The position numbers were made by a program, and so were the translations under genes. A model generated the notes under the pieces. The model did not search any database and had not been told where the DNA came from. It saw only the letters and a program-made list of their open reading frames with translations. Positions 1 through 8,567 of a stretch of DNA of 64,000 nt are shown here, piece after piece. Where the stretch lies: positions 21,245 to 85,244 of the forward strand of contig JAMCWJ010000087.1 in assembly GCA_023475105.1 (NCBI GenBank). Reading direction: 5' to 3'. Every line of letters starts with the position of its first letter. The first letter of the stretch is position 1. This DNA is from Nitrospirota bacterium. Its GTDB lineage: Bacteria; Nitrospirota; Thermodesulfovibrionia; Thermodesulfovibrionales; UBA9159.

Positions 1-1
1 G

Positions 2-208
2 GCTTCAGTCAAAGGGTACGTAACGGACACCGGGGAAGGCAGATGGTCGGTAATGGAGGCGATCGAGAACTCCGTTCCGGCGCCGGCCATTACGCTGTCG
101 CTCTTCCAGAGGTTCCGTTCCCGCCAGGAAGAGTCTTTCAGCGCGAAGGCGATCGCCGCCCTCAGAGGGCAGTTCGGGGGCCATGACGTGAAGAAAGAAG
201 GTGAATGA
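2..208 (+). CDS. gnd: 6-phosphogluconate dehydrogenase, C-terminal part (runs off the left edge)
   Basis: The gene is open from the window edge to a TGA at 206-208. The last 68 codons contain DTGEGRW, then an AIENSVPAPAITLSLFQRF-like stretch, SRQEESFSAK, and end near ALRGQFGGH. This is the C-terminal substrate and dimer region of decarboxylating 6-phosphogluconate dehydrogenase of the short GndA/YqeC type. The enzyme oxidises 6-phosphogluconate to ribulose 5-phosphate with release of CO2. The stop overlaps the zwf start as ATGA, and pgl follows, so the three oxidative pentose phosphate genes form one translationally coupled operon. The cofactor (NAD or NADP) cannot be judged because the N-terminal Rossmann part is outside the window. 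Confidence 0.9.
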   Translation, partial: ASVKGYVTDTGEGRWSVMEAIENSVPAPAITLSLFQRFRSRQEESFSAKAIAALRGQFGGHDVKKEGE

Positions 209-1761
209 CGGCCGTGGACAACGAAAACGGAGCCGTTTTCAGTAAATTCATCAGGACCTGCGATATCCCCGGCCCGCCGTACATGATCGACCCCTTCGTC
301 ATGGTTATCTTTGGCGGGAGCGGGGATCTCAGCAGAAGGAAACTCCTCCCCGCTCTTTTTCATCTTTACAGCGAAAACGAACTTACGGCGGGTTTTTCGA
401 TCCTTGGGTGCGGAAGGTCGAGGATGGAGGACGAGCAATTCCGGGCAATGATGAAAGACGCCGTCAGGCAGTTCGGTGATGAACCCTTTGACGAGGCCGG
501 GTGGGACCAGTTCAGCAGTCATCTCTTTTTTCTCTCGGGCGCTTTCGAAGAAGATGAAACGTACGATAGACTCGAGAAAAAATTGGCGGAGATCTCTCTG
601 CCTTCCCAAAAAGGCGACAAAAACGTTCTCTACTATATGGCAATACCGAGCCAGATGATGCCGACCGTGGTCGAAAAACTGAAGGAGCACAACCTCTGCA
701 AGGGGGCATACAGAAGAAAGATGATCGTCGAAAAGCCCTTCGGCTATGATCGCGCTTCAGCCGTCGAACTGAATACGCTCCTGACAGGGGCCTTCGATGA
801 GCACCAGATTTACCGCATCGACCACTACCTCGGCAAGGAGACCGTGCAGAATATCATCTTTTTCCGTTTTTCGAATTCGCTCTTTGAACATCTCTGGAAC
901 AGCCAGTATATCGACAACGTCCAGATCACGGTCGCCGAGGATATCGGAATCGAACAACGGGGCGTTTTTTACGAGGAGACAGGCGTGGTGAGGGACATCG
1001 TGCAGAACCACATCATGCAGCTTATTGCACTCATCGCCATGGAACCGCCCATAGGGTTTGAAGCAGAGTTCATCAGAGAGGAAAAGGACAAGGTCTTCCG
1101 CGCGATCCGTCCTATGAGCGATGGGGATATCGACAGGTTTATGGTGCGCGGGCAATACGCGCCGGGGCGGATTCACGGCGTTCCCGCGGCGGGATACAGG
1201 GAAGAGAAGGGGGTCGCCGGGGATTCTCTGACACCCACCTTTTTCGCCGGCAAATTCTTCATCGCCAACTGGAGGTGGGCCGGGGTCCCGTTTTACGTCC
1301 GTACCGGAAAACGTCTTGCCCGCCGCGTAACGGAGATATGGATCCAGTTCAAGCAACCTCCCCTGAGGCTCTTCGGAAGGACCTGCGACGCCCTCGAACC
1401 GAATGCCCTCGCACTCGCGATCCAGCCGGAGGAAAAGATCTATCTCCGGTTCGGAGTCAAGTATCCGCAAGCGATAGACAAGATCTATCCGGTGACGATG
1501 ACCTTCAGCTATCAGGACACTTTCAAGTCCAAGATGCACCCCGCCTATGAACGGCTCCTTATCGACTGCATGAGAGGAGATCTCACCCTCTTCGCAAGAC
1601 AGGATGGCATAGAGGCAACATGGGAGGCACTCGATCCCCTGATCGCCAGGTGGGAGGACATCCCTTCTTCCGATTTTCCGAACTATCGTGCGGGCTCGTG
1701 GGGGCCTGTCGAGTCCGACCTGCTCCTCCAAAACGATGGCCGCTGCTGGCTGACCGAATGA
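205..1761 (+). CDS. zwf: Glucose-6-phosphate 1-dehydrogenase
   Basis: This 518-residue cytoplasmic enzyme oxidises glucose 6-phosphate to 6-phosphogluconolactone, the first step of the oxidative pentose phosphate pathway. The Rossmann fingerprint GGSGDLSRRKL lies at about residues 37-47, VEKPFG at 175-180, and the active-site signature RIDHYLGKE at 204-212 supplies the catalytic histidine and substrate-binding lysine. Length is close to the usual 480-510. About 30 residues precede the Rossmann strand, so a start slightly further in is possible, but the ATG at 205 overlaps the gnd stop (ATGA), which favours it. The stop overlaps the pgl start in the same way. NADP rather than NAD use is only inferred from the paired arginines after the glycine loop. 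Confidence 0.97.
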   Translation: MTAVDNENGAVFSKFIRTCDIPGPPYMIDPFVMVIFGGSGDLSRRKLLPALFHLYSENELTAGFSILGCGRSRMEDEQFRAMMKDAVRQFGDEPFDEAGWDQFSSHLFFLSGAFEEDETYDRLEKKLAEISLPSQKGDKNVLYYMAIPSQMMPTVVEKLKEHNLCKGAYRRKMIVEKPFGYDRASAVELNTLLTGAFDEHQIYRIDHYLGKETVQNIIFFRFSNSLFEHLWNSQYIDNVQITVAEDIGIEQRGVFYEETGVVRDIVQNHIMQLIALIAMEPPIGFEAEFIREEKDKVFRAIRPMSDGDIDRFMVRGQYAPGRIHGVPAAGYREEKGVAGDSLTPTFFAGKFFIANWRWAGVPFYVRTGKRLARRVTEIWIQFKQPPLRLFGRTCDALEPNALALAIQPEEKIYLRFGVKYPQAIDKIYPVTMTFSYQDTFKSKMHPAYERLLIDCMRGDLTLFARQDGIEATWEALDPLIARWEDIPSSDFPNYRAGSWGPVESDLLLQNDGRCWLTE

Positions 1762-2483
1762 AGAACAGCACGGACGAGTATCTGGTCTTCGAAAAGATCG
1801 ATGAGATCTGGCAGTTCCTGACTGAGCGCTGGAGGGACATCGCCTCCGAAGCCATAGGGAAGAAGGGCCGGTTTTCCTCGGCGCTTTCGGGGGGAAAAAC
1901 GCCTGTCGGTTTCTACCGTCATCTCTCGACCGCCGGGAGGCTCCCCTGGGACAGGACGCATCTCTTTGTCGCCGACGAGCGCTGTGTTCCCTCTGACAGC
2001 CCTGACAACAACTTCGGGATGATACGGGAAACGCTCGTGGACAAAGTGGCCATCCCTCCGGAAAATATCCACCCCGTGCCTGCCGCCGATCTATCGGCGC
2101 GCGTCGCTGCGGAGGAATACGAAGAAGAGCTGAAGCGCTTCTTCGGGCTTGCGGAAGGCGGCGTCCCCGAGTTCGATCTCATCCTCCTCGGAATCGGAGA
2201 GGACGGCCATACGGCTTCGCTTTTCCCCGGCACAGCGGTTCTGAGGGAAAGGGAACGTCTCGCCGCTCCGGTGACGATGGGGCCGGCGCTGCACGACAGG
2301 GTCACGCTCACCTTCTCCGTTCTCAACAATGCCCTGAACGTCTTTTTCCTCGCGTGCGGAAAGCGCAAGAGAACGGTGATGAAGAAGTTACGCTCGGGGT
2401 TCGACAAGACCCTTCCTGCGGCAATGGTGAGACCAAAAAAGGGAAGGCTCTTCTTTTTGATGGACAGAGATGCGGGAGGCTGA
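1758..2483 (+). CDS. pgl: 6-phosphogluconolactonase
   Basis: The 241-residue product hydrolyses 6-phosphogluconolactone, the middle step between Zwf and Gnd. It is a DevB/Pgl-type lactonase of the glucosamine-6-phosphate isomerase-like fold. Visible motifs are LSGGKTP at 43-49 (phosphate loop), ADERCVP at about 72-78, and GIGEDGHTASLFPG at 145-158, which carries the catalytic histidine. I chose the ATG at 1758 because it overlaps the zwf stop as ATGA; a longer reading to 1620 would lie entirely inside zwf. It is the last gene of the gnd-zwf-pgl operon. No clear terminator follows. Confidence 0.96.
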   Translation: MKNSTDEYLVFEKIDEIWQFLTERWRDIASEAIGKKGRFSSALSGGKTPVGFYRHLSTAGRLPWDRTHLFVADERCVPSDSPDNNFGMIRETLVDKVAIPPENIHPVPAADLSARVAAEEYEEELKRFFGLAEGGVPEFDLILLGIGEDGHTASLFPGTAVLRERERLAAPVTMGPALHDRVTLTFSVLNNALNVFFLACGKRKRTVMKKLRSGFDKTLPAAMVRPKKGRLFFLMDRDAGG

Positions 2484-3054
2484 ATCGAGACTCGCCGAGC
2501 TCCGTAAGAAAGACACCCGCCACTAAAGCATCAGCACCAAACTCATCATGGCCAGCGCCCAGATAACGTCTGACAGGGGCACCTGGAGATCATCGGAACC
2601 AGGCGCATACCTCGTATTATACCTTACCCGGCGAGGATAAGGCTGAGGCCTGAAGCAGTGAACACCCCGTCACTTTTTCTCATAAAGGATCTACCGTGCG
2701 CGTTCGAAAGGGAGCTCGAAAAGAAGGCGGACTATGCCTGCGCAGTCTTTTATCCGGTTGCGGGCAGCCGGGAAACCTGCTCTATGCGGTCGCTCTTTAC
2801 CTTGCAAAAGAGACCTTTGAAGAAGACGAAGGCAGTGTGGTCGCGGGAAGAGGGGAGGTCCTTGCTGAAAAAACGGATGAAGGCCCTCGAAGCGAAGATC
2901 AATTCAGTGCTGTACGGGCTATCCGCCGGCACCCTTGTCACCGGCCACGTGTTGAAAATTTGCCGGATCAACCGCAGCTATGAAGACTTGTTACTTCTAT
3001 TTCTTCTTTCGCAAGGTTCGCCGGTACTTTTGTCCACTTCAACATAAACCCTCC
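2484..3054. other. Gene-poor stretch after pgl
   Basis: I find no reading frame here with recognisable domains, a convincing Shine-Dalgarno sequence or coding-like composition. A minus-strand frame ending at about 2526 codes for a short hydrophobic tail (WALAMMSLVLML) and could be the end of a lost membrane protein, but it has no start. The stretch adjoins an integrase remnant and is probably a decayed insertion site. Confidence 0.5.
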
Positions 3055-3180
3055 TCAAATTTGCTCTTGTCTGCTTCGAGCATATTTCGCCGTGGTATCC
3101 ACGGATTCATGGCCAAGGTCTTTTCTAATTCTAAACAACGTAAAAGTGCTTTTCCTTGAGGAATGAACAAGCCCGACGGC
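3055..3180 (-). pseudogene. Remnant of a tyrosine recombinase/integrase C-terminus
   Basis: On the minus strand an open frame ends at a TGA (3055-3057) and reads RKDLGHESVDTTAKYARS just before it. LGH followed by an S/T-rich stretch and a Y resembles the C-terminal box of tyrosine recombinases, where the histidine and the tyrosine nucleophile lie (usual form LGHxxxxTTxxY). The upstream part, STFTLFRIR, does not keep the usual HxLRH box, and no start or catalytic core is present. About 40 residues survive, so this is a fossil of an integrated element. The short length limits confidence. Confidence 0.5.
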
Positions 3181-3771
3181 ATCATTTCGCTCCATGCATC
3201 GCCGTCGCCCTGCTGCTAAGAAGGTCCGTTCTCAGTCGCTTTCAGAAAGGAGATCCTGAACGCCAACCATCTCATGTAAGGCAATACCCTACAACAAAAT
3301 TCTCCTTTCTCCGATAGCATCCGGGTCTCTTACGTGATAATGTGGAAAAGAGGTAACAAAATGCGAACCTCGTGGGCGCAAGAGAAAAGAAGCATGAGAT
3401 GCCCTTCCCTAAGCGGAACGTATCTTCTTTCCTGCAAAAGAAACCCACATGTGTACATGCCGAGCCTTTTCGAAATGGAGGAATATTGCACGAGTACGCG
3501 GCATAGAATCTGTCCTCTTTACTGCGCAGGGAATCCCGGAGTCTATTCCCCGCAGTCGGCGGCCGGGCGCAGGGACAGTGCAGCGGACGATGATCGGGCG
3601 TGAGGCTCCCCCCGGGAACCGGTTCAGTCGACTCCCCGATGGTTTCGTGATATGAGTAAGCAATAAGCCCTGACTGTTGCACGCCCCCTCGGTTGGCGTT
3701 TTGGGGATACTATCTCGAACAATTTCGTCCGTTTAACCCGTGCAGGCCGGTACGGGAAAAGGAGGAAGGAA
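3181..3771. other. Gene-poor stretch before the radical SAM pair
   Basis: No supported gene. Short frames on both strands lack motifs and Shine-Dalgarno sequences. The only clear signal is the AAAGGAGGAAGG ribosome-binding site at the right end, which serves the radical SAM gene starting at 3772. Confidence 0.5.
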
Positions 3772-5208
3772 ATGGCACTCAAGAAATTGTGGCAATGGGT
3801 TCCTCCCGATGCCCTTAATTTTCTGTTGCAGCGCAACACGGTCAGGAAAGTGGTCCTCAGGAAGGCCGAGAGGGAACTCTATAAGGATTTTGTGCTCTTG
3901 AACAGGGAGAACCGTCCGCCCCGCGTGCAGGAGGGCCGCTGCCTGATGCTGACAAACCTGCTCCATTCGGTCGACAGGGCGATTGCGGACGGCAGGCTCT
4001 CGCCGAAGGTATCCAGGGAGATCATCAGCAACTTCGCAGGCAGGGTCCTGATGCAGGAGTCGGACCTTACGCGAAACTTTGCGAAGCGTCACGGGTTTGA
4101 CCCCCCCGCCTTCCTCACGATCAGTCCAACGAAGAAATGCAACCTCCTTTGCAAGGGGTGTTACGCCTCAAGCTCCTCGGGAAGCGCGGAGACCCTTCCC
4201 TTCAGCGTCGTGAACAGGATCATCCGCGAGAAGACGGAGCTCTGGGGGTCCTATTTCACCGTAATCTCCGGAGGAGAGCCCCTGCTCTACCAGAGTGAAG
4301 GCAAGAACTTCTTCGATATCCTGGAGCAGAACAGGGACAATTATTTCATGATGTACACGAACAGCACCCTGATCACGGAAGAAGTTGCCCGCAGGATGGC
4401 GGACCTCGGCAATATCACCCCTGCCATTTCCGTGGAGGGGTTTGAGGCGGAGACGGACGAGAGACGCGGCAAAGGGGTATACAAGAGAATACGGAAGGCG
4501 ATGGACAACCTCCGCAAGGCGGGGGTCCCCTTCGGCGTGAGCGTCACCGCCACCCGCCACAACGCCGAACTCGTCGTCTCCGATGAGTTCATCGACAATT
4601 ACTTCAGCAAGGAAGGCGCAATCTACGGATGGATATTCCAGTACATGCCGATAGGCCGCAGCTTCACGACGGAGCTGATGCTCACGTCCGCTCAGAGACT
4701 TGCCATGTTCCGGAAGGAAGAAGAGATCATCAAGAAGCATAATCTCTTTATGGTCGATTTCTGGAACGGGGGGCCTTATTCCGTCGGCTGCATCTCCGCC
4801 GGAAGGGCCGGCGGGTATTTTTACATCGACTGGAACGGGAATATCTCCCCCTGCGTGTTCTTCCCCTACTACATAGCGAACGTGTACGACGTCTACCGCG
4901 AGAACAAAACCCTCAACGACGTGCTCCTGTCCCCCTTCTTTTCCTCCATCCGCAGCTGGCAGAACGGCTACGGCTATACCCAGCCTCCCGACAAGGTGGA
5001 GAACCTGATCGTTCCCTGCGTCATCAGAGACCACTACGAGAAGGCCTATACCTTTATCAACGAGTTCGGCGCCAAACCCATGGACGAGAACGCGGCACAA
5101 GCCCTGGAGGATGCAGAGTACCGCAGAAAGATGACGGAGTACGGCAGAGACGTCAAATCGATGACCCAGGGATACTGGGAAAGCGAATTCATGGGTCCAC
5201 TCTCATAA
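3772..5208 (+). CDS. Radical SAM protein of unknown substrate
   Basis: This 478-residue protein has the radical SAM cluster motif CNLLCKGC (Cys123, Cys127, Cys130), which binds the [4Fe-4S] cluster that cleaves S-adenosylmethionine. ISGGEPLLY at about 167-175 is the GGE motif that contacts the SAM amino group. The C-terminal third has YIDWNGNISPCVFFPY with further cysteines, as in a SPASM or Twitch type extension binding an auxiliary cluster. About 110 residues precede the core and have no motif I recognise. A strong AAAGGAGG sits ahead of the ATG. A second, cobalamin-type radical SAM gene starts 8 nt after the stop, so the two are cotranscribed and probably act in one pathway. The substrate cannot be named from sequence. 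Confidence 0.9.
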   Translation: MALKKLWQWVPPDALNFLLQRNTVRKVVLRKAERELYKDFVLLNRENRPPRVQEGRCLMLTNLLHSVDRAIADGRLSPKVSREIISNFAGRVLMQESDLTRNFAKRHGFDPPAFLTISPTKKCNLLCKGCYASSSSGSAETLPFSVVNRIIREKTELWGSYFTVISGGEPLLYQSEGKNFFDILEQNRDNYFMMYTNSTLITEEVARRMADLGNITPAISVEGFEAETDERRGKGVYKRIRKAMDNLRKAGVPFGVSVTATRHNAELVVSDEFIDNYFSKEGAIYGWIFQYMPIGRSFTTELMLTSAQRLAMFRKEEEIIKKHNLFMVDFWNGGPYSVGCISAGRAGGYFYIDWNGNISPCVFFPYYIANVYDVYRENKTLNDVLLSPFFSSIRSWQNGYGYTQPPDKVENLIVPCVIRDHYEKAYTFINEFGAKPMDENAAQALEDAEYRRKMTEYGRDVKSMTQGYWESEFMGPLS

Positions 5209-5216
5209 GGACGGCG

Positions 5217-6611
5217 ATGACCCTTAAGAAGATCTCATTCATCGAATCAGGCGGACAGGGTTTCCAGATGCTCAGCCGGTTCACGATTGCGCGGGTAGGC
5301 ACGGTCCTTCTTCCGACACTCCTGAAGGAGAGGGGATACGAAGTGAAGGCCTTCATTGAAGACATTTCCCCCCCGGACTGGTCCTTCATCGAGGACTCGG
5401 ATCTCGTCTGCATCTCGACGTTGACGGCGACGGCGCTGCGGGCATATACGACGGCGGAAAGGGTGCGGACGAGGGGCATACCGGTGGTGATGGGAGGGGC
5501 CCATCCGACGTTCCTGCCGGAGGAAGCCCTGGAACATTCCGACTTCGTCGTGAGGGGGGAGGGAGACCTCACGCTTCCCGAACTCCTGGAGCATATCGAA
5601 AAAGGCCGCAGTTCACTCAGGGATATCGCAGGATTGTCTTACAGGGAGAAGGACGGAAGGATCGTCCATACGCCTCCGCGGAGGAACCTCGAAGAACGCG
5701 AACTCGACGAACTGCCGACGCCCGATTTTTCCCTTGTGCATAAATGGAAGCCTTCCTATATCCACTCCATTTCCACATCGCGCGGATGCCCTTTTGACTG
5801 CAAGTTCTGCTCTGTGATCCATATGTTCGGAAGAAAGTACCGGTTCAAGTCGGTCGAGGCGAGCCTGAGGGACCTGAGGCAGGTGGATGCGGTCTCGAAG
5901 TCCACGCGGTTTTTCGTGGACGACAATTTTACCGCACACAAGGGCAGGGCAAAAGAATTGCTGAGAGGGATGATCGCCGAGAAGCTGACGTCGTCCTGGG
6001 CCGCGCAGGTGAGGACCGACGTCGCGACCGACCCGGAGCTCCTCCGACTTATGGCCGATGCCGGTTGTCACACGTTGTACATAGGGTTCGAATCGATCAA
6101 TCCCAGGACGCTCGTGGAATTCAATAAGAAGCAGGAGCCGGACGATATCGTGAATTGTGTCAGGACCGTGAAAGACTTCGGCATTCATATTCACGGAATG
6201 TTCGTGCTCGGGGCCGATACCGATGATGTCGAGACGATACGCAAAACGGCTGATTTCGCGATACGCTGCGGGATCGACACGACACAGATGGTGGCCCTCA
6301 CGCCCCTTCCGGGGACGCCCTTTTTCAATGAAATGAAAGAAAAGGGCAGGATTCTGCATACCGATTGGAGCAGGTACAACGTGCAGCACGTCGTCTTCAG
6401 ACCCGCACAGATGACGCCGGAAACCCTGCAATTCGAAACGATGAAGGGAATGAAGAAGTTCTATTCATGGAAATATATCCTGAAACACCTCGCAAGCTTC
6501 GATCTGCATTACGCTGCGGTGGGGGTCTTCGGAAGAAGGGCGGTGAACAAGGTCGTCAGGGAGGCTTCCGCCTATTTGGGCAAGGAGTCATTCGACTGCG
6601 CCTCCTTCTGA
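5217..6611 (+). CDS. B12-binding-domain radical SAM protein
   Basis: This 464-residue protein has the class B layout. An N-terminal cobalamin-binding-like Rossmann domain (about 1-130; GIPVVMGGAHPTFLPEEAL and RGEGDLTLPELL are typical) is followed by a radical SAM core whose cluster motif is CPFDCKFC (Cys191, Cys195, Cys198). The DxHxxG cobalamin-ligand motif is not obvious, so base-off B12 or no B12 may bind. FVDDNFTAHKGRAKEL and TLYIGFESINPRTL are characteristic core strands of this family. It follows the SPASM-like radical SAM gene after 8 nt with AAGGA ahead of the ATG. Members methylate or rearrange unactivated carbons in lipids, cofactors and natural products; the reaction here is unknown. 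Confidence 0.9.
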   Translation: MTLKKISFIESGGQGFQMLSRFTIARVGTVLLPTLLKERGYEVKAFIEDISPPDWSFIEDSDLVCISTLTATALRAYTTAERVRTRGIPVVMGGAHPTFLPEEALEHSDFVVRGEGDLTLPELLEHIEKGRSSLRDIAGLSYREKDGRIVHTPPRRNLEERELDELPTPDFSLVHKWKPSYIHSISTSRGCPFDCKFCSVIHMFGRKYRFKSVEASLRDLRQVDAVSKSTRFFVDDNFTAHKGRAKELLRGMIAEKLTSSWAAQVRTDVATDPELLRLMADAGCHTLYIGFESINPRTLVEFNKKQEPDDIVNCVRTVKDFGIHIHGMFVLGADTDDVETIRKTADFAIRCGIDTTQMVALTPLPGTPFFNEMKEKGRILHTDWSRYNVQHVVFRPAQMTPETLQFETMKGMKKFYSWKYILKHLASFDLHYAAVGVFGRRAVNKVVREASAYLGKESFDCASF

Positions 6612-6648
6612 AAGAGGACATCGCGCCGCATTCACCCTCCGGTATCGC

Positions 6649-7878
6649 TTACTCGAACCTGAGGGCATCTATGGGGTTGAGGTTCGAGGCCTTGTACGCA
6701 GGATAAAAACCGAAAAATATCCCGACGAAACCCGCGAATCCAAAGGCCAGGATAATGGCAAAGGGAGAAACAATCGTGTCCCACCCCGCCAGGGCCGACA
6801 GCAACTTCGACCCGGAGACGCCGATGACGATGCCCGATACCCCGCCGATGAGCGACAGGATGAGGGCTTCGATGATGAATTGAAGCCGTATGTCCCAGGT
6901 CTTGGCCCCCACGGCCATGCGAATCCCTATCTCCCGTGTCCGTTCGGTAACGGACACGAGCATGATGTTCATGATGCCGATGCCGCCCACGAGGAGAGAG
7001 ACCGAGGCGATCGCGCCCAGCAGAATGGTCATCATATTCGCCGACTCCTCCCTTGCCTGCAGTATCTGCGTCAGGTTCCTCACCGTGAAATCATTGTCCT
7101 GATTCGGCCCGATATGGTGCCTCTGCTTGAGAAGGTCCGTGATCTGCCGCTCGGCCGCGTCCATATCCTCGATGCCCCTTGCCTGCACGTACATGATGCG
7201 GATCATTCCCGGAAATGCCGTGCCGAAAAGCTTCTTCTGGGCCGTCGTCACAGGCACGAAGACCACATCGTCCTGATCATGTCCTCCCGGGTCCTGTCCC
7301 TTGGCCTCAAGCACTCCCACGACCGTAAACGGCACATTCTTTATCCTGATGACCTGCCCGACCGGGTCGAGCGCGCCGAAGAGATTGTCGACTACGGTCT
7401 GACCGAGGAGACAGACCTTGGCGGCGCTTCTCACTTCCTGACCGATAAAGGCCCTGCCGGAGGCGATCTTCCAATCCCTGGCCGTAAACATGTTCGGCGT
7501 CGTACCGGTAATGCCCGTCGACCAGTTTTGGCTCCCGTAGACGACCTGAGCGACCCCGCTGAGCACCGGCGCCACCTGTGCGACCGCCGGACATTCCCGC
7601 TGCACCGCTTCGGCGTCGCTGAGGGTGAGTGTGGACTGCGTGCCGGCCCCCATCCTTACCCCCCCGGCAGACGTGGACCCCGGCAATACCATCAGAATGT
7701 TGCTCCCGATGCTCGAAATGAATTCGGATATCTTGTTGCTTGCTGCCGTGCCGACCGCGATCATGGCGATGACCGCACCCACACCTATGATGATGCCGAG
7801 CATGGTAAGGGCCGAACGCATCTTGTTCACGCGCAGCGCCCTGAAGGATATGCTGATTATCGACGGGATATTAATCAT
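6649..7878 (-). CDS. MacB-like ABC exporter permease (FtsX/MacB fold)
   Basis: The product has 410 residues from the ATG at 7878. An N-terminal membrane helix follows the usual RALRVNKMRSALTMLGIIIGV entry, then a large periplasmic MacB-PCD domain, and three C-terminal helices (from about MMTILLGAIASVSLLVGGIGIMNIML, with SVTERTREIGIRMAVGA between them, the coupling motif of the FtsX family). I chose the start at 7878 because it overlaps the last codons of the ATPase gene; longer readings would overlap it further. With the ATPase, the adaptor and the TolC-like gene upstream it forms a tripartite mechanotransmission exporter. The substrate could be a macrolide, peptide, lipid or siderophore. Confidence 0.93.
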   Translation of the reverse strand: MINIPSIISISFRALRVNKMRSALTMLGIIIGVGAVIAMIAVGTAASNKISEFISSIGSNILMVLPGSTSAGGVRMGAGTQSTLTLSDAEAVQRECPAVAQVAPVLSGVAQVVYGSQNWSTGITGTTPNMFTARDWKIASGRAFIGQEVRSAAKVCLLGQTVVDNLFGALDPVGQVIRIKNVPFTVVGVLEAKGQDPGGHDQDDVVFVPVTTAQKKLFGTAFPGMIRIMYVQARGIEDMDAAERQITDLLKQRHHIGPNQDNDFTVRNLTQILQAREESANMMTILLGAIASVSLLVGGIGIMNIMLVSVTERTREIGIRMAVGAKTWDIRLQFIIEALILSLIGGVSGIVIGVSGSKLLSALAGWDTIVSPFAIILAFGFAGFVGIFFGFYPAYKASNLNPIDALRFE

Positions 7879-8566
7879 GGCGCCCGGCCGATTCATCCCC
7901 GACGACGACCCCGTCACGAAAGTATATTCGCCTTTTGCTGTATTCGGCAATATCTTTCTCGTGCGTCACAATGATGACAGTAATTTGCGATTCCTGGTTC
8001 AGACTCACAAAGAGGTCCATGATCTCAACGCTCGTCTTCGTATCCAGGTTTCCAGTCGGTTCGTCGGCCAGGATAATCGGCGCCTTGTTTACCATCGCTC
8101 GCGCGATGGCGACGCGCTGCTGCTGGCCGCCGGAAAGCTGGTTCGGATGGTGGTGTTCCCGGCCGGCGAGCCCCACCCTCGCGAGGGCCTCGGAGGCATG
8201 CCGTCGTCTCTCCTTCGCCGGGACCCCGTCGTAAAGCATGGGCAGCTCGACGTTTTCCAGCGCAGATGTCCTCGGAAGGAGATTGAACCCCTGGAAGACG
8301 AACCCTATCTTCTTGTTGCGTATCGTTGCCAGCTCGTCTCTTCCCATGCGGGCCACGTCGGTCCCTTCGAGAATATACTTTCCCTCCGTGGGCCTGTCGA
8401 GACACCCGAGGATATTCATGAACGTCGATTTGCCCGACCCGGAAGGCCCCATGATCGCAATGAACTCCCCTTTTTCGATGCTCAGCGAGACGTTGCTCAG
8501 CGCGTTCACCGCAATCTCGCCGAGTCGGTACGTCTTGGTGATGTCCACTGCCTCGATGAGCGCCAT
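7871..8566 (-). CDS. MacB/LolD-type ABC exporter ATPase
   Basis: This 231-residue ABC ATPase has Walker A GPSGSGKST at about residues 40-48, the signature LSGGQQQRVAIARA near 144, and Walker B with catalytic glutamate in ILADEPTGNLD. Length and the insertion-free form match the LolD/MacB/HrtA clade that powers FtsX-like permeases. It lies directly after the membrane fusion protein gene (1-nt gap) and overlaps the permease start by 8 nt, so both are made in step. In true MacB the ATPase and permease are one protein; here they are split. Confidence 0.95.
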   Translation of the reverse strand: MALIEAVDITKTYRLGEIAVNALSNVSLSIEKGEFIAIMGPSGSGKSTFMNILGCLDRPTEGKYILEGTDVARMGRDELATIRNKKIGFVFQGFNLLPRTSALENVELPMLYDGVPAKERRRHASEALARVGLAGREHHHPNQLSGGQQQRVAIARAMVNKAPIILADEPTGNLDTKTSVEIMDLFVSLNQESQITVIIVTHEKDIAEYSKRRIYFRDGVVVGDESAGRHD

Positions 8567-8567
8567 A

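Noticed and set aside
757..1731. Long minus-strand open frame opposite zwf
   Set aside because: Antisense shadow in GC-rich DNA; no motif, and zwf is complete and coupled to its neighbours.
2658..3047. 129-codon plus-strand frame in the gap after pgl
   Set aside because: No Shine-Dalgarno sequence, no motif, and an overlapping frame of similar quality; likely chance.
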